A stretch of 64,000 bases of DNA from the NCBI GenBank assembly GCA_027704905.1, contig CM051000.1, forward strand, positions 11,159,842 to 11,223,841, written 5' to 3'. This DNA comes from Muraenolepis orangiensis (Eukaryota > Chordata > Actinopteri > Gadiformes > Muraenolepididae). The notes below the pieces were generated by a model, which worked only from the letters and a program-made list of their open reading frames with translations, did no database searches and was not told the DNA's origin. Every line of letters begins with the position of its first letter. Position 1 is the first letter of the stretch. The translations under genes and the position numbers were made by a program. Below, piece after piece: positions 31,587-45,479 of this stretch.

Positions 31587-32754
31587 GGGTGCGTTTCCCG
31601 AAGCCTTCTTAACGCTACGTCGTTCGTAAGTTATACCTTAAGCTGTACCTTAACGTTTCGCCGTGTTTCCCGAAACGTTTTTAGCTAAGTATACCTTCCG
31701 TAAGTGACACTTTCGTAAGGTAGGTCTGGACCTCTCTTAACTATACCTTATCGATGTTGTCAGCTCACTCCGCTAGTGGCCACCACTGTTCCGACCCGCA
31801 AGCCTCTGATATCAGCTGTTGACCTAGTTTCATTTCAATCTGTGAATGAATATGTACACTTATAATTCTACAGTTGTAGTTCATAACGGTAATAATATAC
31901 AACAAAAATACCACATTAATGGGAATGTTTTCATGCAGAAATTGTACATTACGGTGGATACATTTAGCACTTTATTGAACATGAAATCGCCTCTTAAACT
32001 CCTAAAACTCGAAAACAGTGCTTCACGATTCAGCGCCACCTCACCCAGCATGACCTCCATGTCCACATTGGTGAAGCTGGCGGACCGCTTTTTGCGCTTT
32101 TTTTGCCCTGACATATCATATATATATAATATATATATAATCAACATATCTAATGTTCATTTCTTGTTGGTGCGCTTTTATTGAAATTGTCAGCCAATCA
32201 GAGAGAATTGTGAACTACACCCGAATTGCAAAGTTATTTAAGGCACCATGACAATGATATAAAAAAGATTTAAATCAACCTTTTCTTGCCAAATAAGGTG
32301 TACTGGTAGGTGGCGTAATTTGCTGAGGTGGTGTAGCGGGAAGAGGCTTGATATCACAATCTGAGGTGGCGGGCTCATGCCACCTTTAGGCAATCATTAT
32401 ATTTACGGTTTGATAATTGAGTTTGTAAGTTTTAAATTCTACGAATATGTTCTCAGTCATGATAAATGCAATATTTTTTAGTATTCCTGCAGTGTTTTAT
32501 TGATAAAGAACACCACATCCTCTCATAACGCGGTGAAGCAGTCGCTACATGGAGTGAATAGTCTGTTCTCGAGCCATCGATTTCAACACATTCAGCACCA
32601 TTTCTACTAACGTCGGACGTAAGAAGGTATACCTTAAGCAACCTCCTAAGGGATAGTTCGGGGAACACACGTAGAACAGTAAACAACTTTAGTAAGGTAT
32701 ACCTTTCAAGTCTTCGTAACACGCTAAGAGACAACGTTATCGGGAAATGCACCC
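31587..32754 (-). mobile_element. Harbinger-like DNA transposon, non-autonomous, 1168 bp
   Basis: The ends are GGGTGCGTTTCCCG and the inverted CGGGAAATGCACCC. CTG lies directly outside both ends (31584-31586 and 32755-32757), a 3-bp target duplication as made by PIF/Harbinger elements. Subterminal sequences on both sides repeat motifs around GTATACCTTA and CGTAAG. Inside, on the - strand, is a truncated Myb/SANT-like frame, the accessory DNA-binding protein that these elements carry beside their transposase. No transposase frame is left. Confidence 0.78.
31881..32114 (-). pseudogene. Truncated Myb/SANT-like protein of the Harbinger-like element
   Basis: From an ATG at 32114 the frame reads a basic start (GQKKRKKR), then SFTNVDMEVMLGEV and NREALFSSF. 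This resembles the first two helices of Myb/SANT-like (NAIF1-type) domains, where a basic lead is followed by F-x-x-x-E/D-x-E-x-L and a later LF-x-x-F. After about residue 43 the resemblance ends and the frame runs into unrelated sequence before stopping. In intact Harbinger elements this protein binds DNA and helps bring in the transposase. Here it is too short to work. Confidence 0.55.
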
Positions 32755-32757
32755 CTG

Positions 32758-34796
<2,039 letters not shown>

Positions 34797-34889
34797 CCCC
34801 TCTCTCTCTCTCTCTGGCTCTCTGGCTCTCTGGCTCTCTGGCTCTCTCTGGCTCTCTCTGGCTCTCTGTCTCTCTCTTCATTCCCATAG
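34797..34889 (+). promoter_or_regulatory. luzp2: Repeat-built polypyrimidine tract and 3' splice site of luzp2 exon 2
   Basis: A CT microsatellite mixed with about six copies of TCTCTGGC-type units runs to within ten bases of the acceptor TTCATTCCCATAG. The pyrimidine tract that the splicing factor U2AF binds is therefore itself a variable-length repeat. Confidence 0.7.
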
Positions 34890-35007
34890 ACAAGGCTATG
34901 AGGGGCTGCAGAAGAAGCTAAAGGAGGTCTTCAGTGAAAGGAGCGGCATGCTACAACAACTCTCCAAGACTTCAAAGGAGCTTGACAGCATAAAAGGCAA
35001 CCTTCAG
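34890..35007 (+). CDS. luzp2: luzp2 internal coding exon 2 (leucine zipper protein 2)
   Basis: 118 bp between CATAG and GTCGGT. The first base completes a codon begun in the previous exon (intron 1 phase 2) and the exon ends in phase 0. It encodes 39 residues starting QGYEGLQKKLKEVF and including LSKTSKELDSIKGNLQ, which match vertebrate LUZP2 just after the signal peptide (YEELEKQLKEVF, then TSRELDGIK, in the human protein as I remember it). Leucine and hydrophobic spacing fits a coiled coil. LUZP2 is a leucine-zipper protein with a predicted secretion signal, expressed mainly in brain; its molecular role is not settled. The exon that should encode the signal peptide was not found upstream in this window. 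Confidence 0.93.
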
Positions 35008-36171
35008 GTCGGTGTCTGACACATTTTACTTTTGAGAACATTACAGCCCTGCTCAAGTAACAAACCAGCCAGCGGGGCTGTCGAAACGGGCACCTCATCG
35101 CCCGGCCGGAGTATCAGAAGTAGTACACCGTTGTTGTGGTTTTGTTGATGTTGATTTCTTTCTTACTTTACACCTTATCTGCTGCATATCAAATCCTCAT
35201 TATAATTTGTGAATATGTAAATGGAAGTCGGCGACAGCCCCACCCTGTGTCAAAGACGCGACGATGGCGTGTCGTGGGGTGGAAAGGGTTGTGGCACCAG
35301 GGAGGGAATACATTACGTGTGTCTATCCACAGCACGGGCCCCTTGTTTAGAACCACATCTGCCGCTACAGCTCACATGCAGCATAACTCAAATGGATTCC
35401 ACCTTCGTTACCGTGCACTCTGGGAGGCACAGCGTGAAGCCAAACTTTTGGCACTCTGATTTTAAGTGTATTGTGATTCAGTGCAACAGAGGAGCGCAGT
35501 TTGTACAACTATTCTGCTGCTCCATTCCGGCTCTTTTGCTTTCAATGCATTACAATAGAAAAAATAAATGCGTTCATCTTTTATATAGGTAAATATTTAT
35601 GAAGTATTATGCTTTCTGTCAAATAGATAAACCGGTACTGTGTATTGTTAATCATAAGGTGCCTTTTATTGAACACTTATCATGACACGGTGAGAGGCCT
35701 ATATCCAATATACTCGTTTTCTAAATGTTGTTATGCCTACTATGCTCTGTATGTTTTCTACTGGATAATTAAACAATCTACATAATGCCTCTGGAAACAA
35801 CTTACACATTACGAAAGCACATATTGTGTTAGTCATGCGAGATATGTTCTACGCATGCTCTCCAATTAATTACAATAATCAAAAGATGCAATGCGTTTGG
35901 TCCATTGCCATCCTCTATGAAATCATTTCACTCTTGCTCACCAAATGGAAATTGTAGCGACTCGAAAAGAGCACACACAACAGGCCACAGAGCTACCCTG
36001 TTGCTTCGGTCTGCAGAATCCACGTTGGCAATTCATTTGGCCATCATATTTTTCCCCCAAAACCTTTAAGTGACAGCCAGGGAAAATGAAAATCTGAATT
36101 ACAGGGACTTTCTTTTTTTTAAGTTACCACAAGCACTTGACAAAAGGACAAAATTAAATATACTGTATTTC

Positions 36172-36616
<445 letters not shown>

Positions 36617-37509
36617 TGGCAGCTAGCCAACTTTCTTCTCATTTCAAAACTCTATTACACAAGTTTATAGTTCACCGAGGGGTTTCCACATGAAGCACCA
36701 CCGGAGAAAGCGAATGCAGACGTTCAATGTACGTTAGTCAGTTGATGGGCAGTGCTACTCCCCTCTCGTGGCCCGTCTCCCATCATCCCACCCCCCCAGG
36801 GCTGACTTTGTAGTGTATCCACTCCCTGGCTCGCAAGGTTGCCATCTCCTTCCCACCACCATCCCCCCCCACCCCCCCCCCCCCTCCTCCGCCTCCAGGC
36901 AATGGGCCAGTTTACTGGACACGGCAACGAGTCTGGAGGCGCAACCCGTTTTTTTATTTTTGTCTAAGGGTGAAACATCTTTGTAATGACAACATCACCA
37001 CCAATGCACTGCATCTATATATGAAGTAACAAAAAAAAGAGAAGAAGATACGATTATGCAAAAAAAATGAATTATTCTTGATAATTGAAAGATGAGTCGG
37101 TTAGGGATGAGTGGTGGCGAGAGCACAGCTGCTACCTCCGCAATTATTAGTTTTGTATGCTTAGGCGCATTTTTCGGCCTATTAAAAATTCATTTTTGGT
37201 ACCAATGAGTCGGGTAAGAGCTACGTTATGGCCTTGCGTCTCTCAGGGATCTCAGCATCTATTTTGAGCAGCTGTAAAACCGCATTGTGTGAAATGTAGT
37301 CTCTGGGGATAGTAGTGCGAGTGTAACAACAACAATACTGCCACTGTACTGAACCCCCCCCCTCCTCTTCCCTTCCCCTCCGCATCAGCATTTCCTTTTC
37401 TGTTAGTTTATACCCTTTGGCCAAAAAATATTTTACTTCGCACAGTAGAATAGCATAGTTCAATAGCATGGGGGCGACCTAGAAATGTATGTATCATTGA
37501 CACATGATG

Positions 37510-37566
37510 TCAATTTTTTATTTTGTATGAAAGTGTAGTGTGGTTTCATACAAAATAAAAAATTGA
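37510..37566. repeat. Perfect hairpin, 23-bp arms, 11-nt loop
   Basis: The left arm 37510-37532 begins TCAATTTTTTATTTTG and the right arm 37544-37566 is its exact reverse complement. The loop is GTGTAGTGTGG. Two further flanking base pairs form beyond one mismatch. Confidence 0.95.
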
Positions 37567-38092
37567 TATGTTATGGAAGATGTGGAAGAGTAGAGTGAGT
37601 CTTTCATCTAAAACTCAGACATAAAAGCAAGAAAATATTGTATACATACAAATGCACAATTGCACAATTTAGCTGACGTTGGTATAAAGGAAATCCTATA
37701 CGCTGGTATTAAGAACTGGTGGCCACCTCTCGTGAGGCTAAACCTCCGCCCTGATGGACGTAGCTAAAAGTCAACCGCCACCAAGGGACGCTGCCTGTAA
37801 GATGGTCCGAGCCTTCTTCTGAGTGGCCCTCACCCAATATAGGTCAGTAATGACACTCGGGTTGGCGGGTATGGCACACTTTAACTTGTTGTTGTTGCCC
37901 AGTAAGACTGAGGTAACCTACAGGTTAAAGAAAAGGTAAAAACAGCATTCCTTCATCAATGACTCGTCCACCTTAAAAATTCTCAGGTTCCTTAAAAAGG
38001 ACTGTACTGCTAAACTGTAGCTACTGGCTCACACACCCACAGCTCAGTTTATATTCCATCAGCTGACCTTGTGTCTAAGGTACAGTGGACAG

Positions 38093-38335
38093 TGGCATTA
38101 TAGCTCAGGAGGTAGAGCGGTCGCTTCACTGGTTCGATCCCCGGCTCCTTCTAGCAAAAACTGTCCGTGTCCTTGAGCAAGACACCCTAACCCTAAAAAC
38201 TGCTCCTGACGTGCCGGCTGTCTCCTTGACTCCATGACTGACTCCGCCGTCAGTGGTTGAATGTGTGAATGAATGGGTGAATGTGAGGCATGACTTGTAA
38301 CACGCTTTGGATAAAAGCGCTATACAAAAGCATCC
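38093..38335 (+). mobile_element. tRNA-derived SINE, family B, short head
   Basis: A box TAGCTCAGGAGG (38101-38112) and B box GGTTCGATCCC (38131-38141) are only about 18 bases apart, so part of the tRNA-like head between them is deleted. The body and tail (GACTCCGCCGTCAGTGG, AAAAGCGCTATACAAAAGC) match the copies at 22707 and 48717. Confidence 0.85.
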
Positions 38336-39277
38336 ACACTGAACTCTGGCTCTAAATTCTGTGAGTTGGAATTGTAATCGCTGAAACAAACCCAATGGGT
38401 GTCACCTATATCCCAGAATTGCTCATTAATAACCCAGCAAACAGCTGTTGTGTATTTTAAACCACCGCGAGTTGCGCGAGGCTCTCTGCAGGGAAGAGAC
38501 GATGCAGATCATGATAAGATTTGTGTTTATTCCAGTGTGATCCATGGCTCAAGGTCACATGGACGTGGCAAGGTCACCTTTTATGAGCAATGCGAGGAAT
38601 TGCGGTCAGCCGGTCATATTTTATTGTTGAAGACTTTTCTAGGTCACAGCAATGTAAAGGTTGCATATCATTCAAAGGGAACATAACAATGCTTCATAAT
38701 ATACAGTACATGGCTTGGAGGTTTCCCATGAGATCATTGAACATTCAGCACATATTTAATAAAAAAAGCATCAAAGTGTGCCTTTTTATTATTTTTGTCC
38801 GATTTTCTTTTATTTTTTTAGGAGAAAGTGAAAAAAAACAAGCACTGTTTTTCCTTTGAGGTCAATTACACATCAGTGAGTGTAACATCCGAAGACATGT
38901 TCATATTATTTATGTGTGTTGTCTAAAATACACTTCTTTTACCGCTGAATGTGTGGGTTAATTTGTTAATCGGTGAAGCCGAATCCCTTGATGTTTTCAA
39001 TGTTGCTGATGTTGCTATTTCACACAATTTGCGCGAAGTAGTCCTCCATTGTACATGGATCTTGAATGCGGACAGGGATAAGATTTGCCTTTTACGGTTC
39101 TAAACTTTGTGTGGTTTAAAGCTGCAATCAGCAATTTTTCGCTCGCCCCGCTTTGCTTTGAATTAACTGTGTTTTGATTCAATCCCACGGTTCTCATGTG
39201 TTGTCTTGGCGACTAGCCATCGCCATGGAGCCCTGAGTCTCAACAAGAACACAATTGAATTCCCTTGTTTGTTTCAG

Positions 39278-39348
39278 ATCCTGAAAAGCGATGACCATGT
39301 GGCCAAGAAGGACGTCCAAAGGATCCTGGAGCTCAGCAGCAGGCAGCG
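39278..39348 (+). CDS. luzp2: luzp2 coding exon 3
   Basis: 71 bp between TTTCAG and GTACGT. It starts in phase 0 and ends two bases into a codon (intron 3 phase 2). The 23 full codons read ILKSDDHVAKKDVQ and then RILELSSRQ. Vertebrate LUZP2 has the same block (LKNDEQSAKTDVQKLLELG) at the same place, directly after exon 2, with no length difference. The split last codon becomes Arg when joined to exon 4, as in the family. A short exon of predicted coiled coil; no domain outside the zipper is seen. Confidence 0.93.
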
Positions 39349-41175
39349 GTACGTCACTACGACACCCCGACACTCGTTCACTGTGTCCTCCACCCCGTAA
39401 TTCAATCATGCAAAGACGTGTTGACTAAAGCGCCCTGGCAGGTCGCCGTGGCGCCACTCGCTGACGCCTGCCGTGGGTAATGGGATGGTTAATGACACCG
39501 AGGGGACGTCAGTAGCCTTTCATGCCGTCCGAGATGTTGCTGTGATGGAAGCCTGCCTCTCGTGTGCCACAATCTTTTAAAACCAATCAATAGCCCATCA
39601 AAAGTTGGCCACAGCTCTCACACACGTCAAACCACCACCACCATCACCACCACCACCACCACCATCACCACCACCACCACCACCACCACTACCACCACCA
39701 CCGCTGCCACCGACAAAACAATGAGAAAAAGCGCTGGGCCAAAAAGTGCCTACCTAGCACTTGCGAAACTGCAATCTATTTTGTTGTTATTAATTCCGTG
39801 TCCCACCTTCAGGTACTGCCAAGTTTAATTACGTTGCGATTTCATCTGAGGAAATGTGTTTCATTGTGAAACGTGATTCATGGGGAATCGTTAGTTCTCG
39901 ACAACTGCAATTCCATAACCCTCTGAAAATGTGTTTTCCACTAACTTTATCATTTACTGTGTAGTATTTATGTGTTTTTTGCAGAGGGTGACAGGTATAG
40001 TAGTTAGAACTATGACATTTCAAGACAGCTTAATCCTACCATAGTGAAGTCTATACCATTCTTTGTAATCACTAACCTCATACAGGAGATCGACTTTCAT
40101 ATCGCTGGAATATGAATATTCACCTTTTGTTTGTTCCTTCTGTGCCCTTTTTCCTTTGTTTGGGCGATGTTAACCTTTTGTGAAATATGTATTCAAATCG
40201 GTGGACATAGACAGAATATAAATGAAAAGTCTTTGCGGAAGGTAGTGGTATACGCTGGTGGCTGCAAAGTCAATTGTGAGGTCGGCTGGACTTGTTCCAG
40301 GGGACAAGTCCGCTGGCATGTAAAACATTGCAGTGCGTGCCCACACAGCCGTCAAATCCTTCCCAGAGCGACCCGGTGTGGCTGCATTGACTTCATGGAA
40401 CTGCACCGTGACTGCACAATTAGCCAAGCCGTGAGCATGCTCTCGCGCTGCACTATACGCAGAACTGTATTGAACTGCGTGAACACAGCTAAATTAATGT
40501 TTTATTTATCTCATTAAAATGAGAAGGCTTCATTGTTTCTGTGCTCATACTGTGATTTGGAGGATCATTCATGGAAGTGCAGTTTCTGGTTTATTACAAG
40601 CATTCGAGGAGGACAGAAACATCCCACCTACCTGCCTTAACATGCATTCATTACCATTGCATATGAAGCATTATACATTCAACCTGTACCGCTGCGTGAC
40701 TGAGTGCGTTGGTCAAACTCGTAGGGCAATGTTTTTAATAAATAGCTGCAGAGCTGCTCCCCTAAGATCCACCTTTGTGGAGGTGTGTGTGTGTGTGTGC
40801 GTGCGTGTATATGAATGAAGTTGCCCTATATCATCAACACGCTGCAAAATGACATGTCCTTGCTCAGTAGGAACTTTTCATTCAAAGCTCAAACCGTTTC
40901 ACACAGGGCCAGTTTACCCAATGAAAAAAAACAGCTTCTTAATGCCGTGTGTTATGAGCAAAACAGAGAAACACATTTCATCTAATTCTGCGTAAAACAA
41001 AGCAAAAACAAAACACCAGACATTCACATGTCTAGTGTTTGCCAATGGCTTAGGAGGTAGGAGCTCATACTGTGTGTGTGTTTGTGTGTGTATGTGTGCA
41101 TGTGTATGTTTCCGTGTGTGTGATCGTTTTGTCTTGTTTTGTCTCTCCTCTCCCACGGTCTTTGGGGCCTTCCAG
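39349..41175 (+). other. luzp2: luzp2 intron 3 (1827 bp)
   Basis: Holds a CAC/ACC trinucleotide array (about 39628-39712), a short GT run (40781-40800) and an imperfect TG run before the acceptor (about 41071-41122). The acceptor is GGGGCCTTCCAG. Confidence 0.8.
39628..39712. repeat. (ACC)n trinucleotide microsatellite
   Basis: CACCAC units with occasional CAT and ACT changes. It reads as polythreonine in one frame, but this is intronic. Confidence 0.93.
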
Positions 41176-41257
41176 GACAGAGATGAAGAGCCTCCAGGCC
41201 ACCCTGCAGAAGCAGCTGGACGAGGCCAGCGTGCGGGAGGAGAAGCAGCAGGCCACG
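41176..41257 (+). CDS. luzp2: luzp2 coding exon 4
   Basis: 82 bp between TTCCAG and GTGAGA. Its first base completes the Arg codon started in exon 3, then 27 codons follow: TEMKSLQATLQKQLDEA, then SVREEKQQAT, ending in phase 0. It matches LUZP2 (EEMKSLQEALQNQL, then EKHQAT) in position, length and phase. Leucines every seven residues and the charged pattern fit the coiled coil. The flanking frame in this region runs on past the donor, so the exon is defined by the splice sites and the family alignment, not by stops. A long GA array begins 171 bp after the donor. Confidence 0.93.
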
Positions 41258-41425
41258 GTGAGACGGGGAGCTGACCTCCCCTACACCCAACATCTGCTCA
41301 CCGCTAAGCAGCTCCGTCACCTGTCACATAGGAACCCCTGCTTCATCCCAGCTCATTACCTAGCAACTACCTCTCCAGACGCCTCTCCACGCCACTTAAT
41401 TAAAACGCCCTGAAAGGGAGTTGCG

Positions 41426-41579
<154 letters not shown>

Positions 41580-43292
41580 GCACGTTAAACCCAATACAAT
41601 AGAACACACACACACACATGGACACATAGCTTTGTGGTATCTTTCCCCCTCGGAAAAGATGAAATGCAATGTTTGCAAGCCGCTGGAAAGCGATTTAGTT
41701 TCAGCTGTGTTTTTTTTTAATGTAGACACAAAATCCTATTGAAATCCATCTTAAGTTGTTGGACTAACATACAACTCATGTGTGTCAATCAGCAGTAACG
41801 TTATTTTGGAGAAACTGTGTGGTAAATGAGGACACACACACACACCACATTAGGCAGTGATCTTTTATAAAATGGTTTATTCAGGGTCACAGTAGTTTTA
41901 AAACCTGAATCTCTTATCGTCTCATCTTTCAATGCATTTGATTTTGGTTCAGTGATGTGCAAAAGGGGCATTTGAGTTGCCGGTGCTTTTGTGCTTTATA
42001 TACTCTCTGTGCTTTCTGTTTGCTGTGCCATTGACTTTTGTCCCCAGACAAATCTGAGCGATAGCCTCTCTTGTTCTGCCACTGAACTCAGCATGGTCTC
42101 AAATAAGCGAGACAGCTAGTTGAGGAGGTCTACAGAGTCCCAAAATGTGAAACTTATAATTGGCACATTTTGGCTTAAAGGACCACCGGTCTGCGTGATC
42201 CAACCATCTTAACCATCTCTCCTGGGTTCAGTAACACTATCTGTTTCAGATATAATTTGTTAAAATCACACACAATTTGTATGTTAAAAACATACAAATT
42301 GTCAAATAAGAATATCATTTGTGTGTGGTGCTGGCACACCTCTAGTCTAGTACCTAGTCCTGGCTAACAGGTCAATTTAGCTTTAATGAGAGCTGAGGGG
42401 AACTCCTAGGTGCCAAACGACAATGTAAAACGGTAGGCTTTAAGTTTAAGTTTAAGTTTAGATTCATATTTATTTATTATTATTATATTTAATATTTAAA
42501 TAGTTGATAATTGTGTGTGAATTGTGCGTGAATGTCCTGCCACAGATGTAACAATCGCGATAAAGCACTTGGTGGTCCCCGTGATAAGACATTGTGTAAA
42601 GTCCTTGTACGTCGTCAAACTCTGTACCCTGACTGTCGCTCCGGTGACTCAGGCAGGCTCATGCTAAATTATCTCTGGCAGAATCCGAACAACGACATTC
42701 ATTTTGACTAATTCAATTAGCTTCCAATGTTTCAGTGTAGTGAAGCTCGGGGGAGACGGCTGTGATCACCCAGACCGCTATTGTCCTGTAATGTTCCCCG
42801 TGACCTTAAAGGACTGTGATCAACATGGGTTTTGTCAAACACGATGCAAGAGGACGAAGAAAAGAAAGAAACAGAATCGCAAGCGGCATTCGTGGCATTT
42901 CGTGAGAGCAAAGATAACTACTCATAGAATGTTGTAATTGGTTAGACTTGACATTTATCATTCTACAAACTAACATTTATTCTTAAATTTGGAACATGGT
43001 TGAAGAGGCATCTCTTCCGCAGCCCACATACAAATCTGAAAAATGTGGAACAAAAATGTATGTGAACTTTATTTAATTCATGTATTAGTCTTTTTTTCAA
43101 CGGTTAAAAGGATGGATGCTTTTGGTTTTTAAATGGTTTGACATTATTCGTTAGCTTACATTGGCTGATAATTGTTATTCTAATAAGGTTTCGTCATTCA
43201 AGAGCCCACTTTCACCTTCCTGCACCAGACACCCCACTTCATCCATTTATATGTAGGCAGGTGATCTTTATTCATGTTTCACAGTTAATATT

Positions 43293-43297
<5 letters not shown>

Positions 43298-43332
<35 letters not shown>
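43298..43332. repeat. (TA)n microsatellite
   Basis: TA array of about 35 bp. Confidence 0.9.
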
Positions 43333-43337
<5 letters not shown>

Positions 43338-44415
43338 TATATAATATAACCCTCCCTTACAAATACACAGGCTGGGGATCGGTACATATTTACATTTAAT
43401 CTCCCACCTAAGCTCTAGCAGCCGCTTTCCATCTCCTCTCATTTGTTCTCTTTCTTTTTGTATTTATTTTTTACTCCGTACTCTCTGGGAGTCAATCCCG
43501 AATCTTACAATCACTGGCCCTGGCTGATGTTCCCCTTTATTCCCCCCAACCCCACCCCCCCTGGGGGCTTGACAGTGACTGAGAGGCTCAAACATGCACT
43601 CTGATGTTATCACATGCTGCTCGGCGATATGAGTCAACTGCTGAGGTCTACTTTTACAGTGTCCCTCCCTTAGGCCGCCACTGCTACCCGCCCCCAGGGG
43701 TCACGGGCAGCAGGAGTCTCCTCCACGGTGTCCTTTTGAGATATCTGGATGACCTCTCTGGAGGACACACCCCTCTCCCTGTCCCTCTGTGAAATCGCTC
43801 ACCCATTCGCATTGCTCACATCGCCAGGGCGTTGAGCCAAAGGAAACCGCATGGGGTTTATTTATTTCCTCTTCATTCGAGGCCCTGACAAGCAGTTAAA
43901 CACACACACCACAATAGAGGCGTCGTCACTTGGAACTGGAGCCAGAAAGGGAAAGGAAGGGGGGAAGGGATGGAGGGTTTACAATGGGAAAGATGGCACT
44001 ACAGGACCAAACAAAATGAACACAGTGGAAGTCAGGCTCAGTACTGAGCCTGCTTTAAAGCAGTATGTTCTTCAAATAATGTTAGAAGTCATATGAAGAA
44101 ATCACATGACCTTCCATATGACCTTTTCCTAGACCCTTCAGAATCATTAAGCGAAATACAGATGATTGTATAGCTAAGTCAGTATTGATTTACAGTAAGT
44201 AAGTCATCAACATGTTTCATCAAATATTGTATAAATATTTGCTAGCAGTGGCACTGTGTGTGGCACTGTGCAGTGGCACATCATGTAATATTGACTAGAA
44301 GCATAATAGTCACTATATTGTGCCACTTGGCAGTCTATTTGTATAATCCATTCTGCCAACGTACCTTTTAACAGGGTTGTTCACTGTTGTGTCGCTGCTT
44401 TTCTCTTGTGTTTAG

Positions 44416-44478
44416 ATTAAATACCTGAAAACGGAGATGGAGAGGAAGACCAAAGTAATTAAAGATTTACAGCAAGAG
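44416..44478 (+). CDS. luzp2: luzp2 coding exon 5
   Basis: 63 bp, exactly 21 codons, between TTTAG and a consensus donor GTAAGT. Both flanking introns are phase 0. It encodes IKYLKTEMERKTK then VIKDLQQE, matching LUZP2 (INFLKTEVERKSK, then MIRDLQNE) without gaps. Continued alignment would place NKSLK-type sequence in the next exon. I did not find that exon in the remaining 19.5 kb, which suggests a large intron 5, in keeping with the very large LUZP2 gene of mammals. Together exons 2-5 give 111 residues of continuous coiled coil. Confidence 0.93.
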
Positions 44479-45479
44479 GTAAGTGTATCTGTGAATCCAG
44501 TTCCCTGTCCACTGTGGTGCAATAAGACTCCTGTATTGCTGCTCCCCCAGGTAAAAATTATGCAGGGGCGTATCTCTGAAACCTCAAAAATACTGTGTGA
44601 CCGAAGTTGTTTTGTCAGTGTGGTATAATCGGAGAGAAGTACCAGTCACATTGTTAAAATAGTAGCCACGTTTAATATTTGACTTGAAGCGATCGTGCGC
44701 ACTGGTGCACTTTTTCCTATTACCTGTGGAAGCCTGCAGATCCTCTCCAAAGGACATCCTCCCAAGCTGCTCTGAGATAAAACAGATGAGATGTTCCGTG
44801 ACTTTCTCACAAAATGAGGGACTGTTGTGAATTACTTTTTTTCCACACATTTTTTGGCAAGAATTGTTACAAAGTGAGACTTGAGGGTTTTTTTTGCATT
44901 CATACTAGAGCGAGGAACTCTTGGGCTTCCTGGAAGGAGCATATGCAATATGCTTTTATTATATTATTCTGATATCTCATGGGAAATATGAACTACACAC
45001 CACAAAAAAGCATAAAAGCTTCAATACCATAGAGGTAATTAAATAAGCCCTTTCTAAGAAGTCTCTTTGCACTTAAAAAGAGAGCTCTGTTTCTCTCTCT
45101 AATTGAAAGATGCTAAGTTAGTAGTTAGTTAGCATTCGCATTGTAGCCACAAAGCGATACTAAGTCAAACAGCGTCATAAAAGCATACTTTGTTACAAAT
45201 GTTCTGAAAGATAGCCTGCACCAAGAAAGTGTGTCGCAGTGTGTGACAATGATTGGGGGAATAGCAGTCAACAAAGGAAGGTAAGAGAACAACTCGTCAT
45301 CAGAAGTCAAAAGTGCATTTCATTTCTAACAAGTCTCCAATAACTGAACCCGTGCTCAGGTAGAAGTACAATAATTCAGGTAAAAAGTGTAAGGGAAAAT
45401 AAGTACAATAAGTTGGCAAACAATATATAACAATATCTAGAACAGTATATACCTATCTATAATATGTAATCTACTTAGA

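Noticed and set aside
37680..37990. Possible coding remnant of a transposon in intron 2
   Set aside because: Translations on both strands gave no motif I could name.
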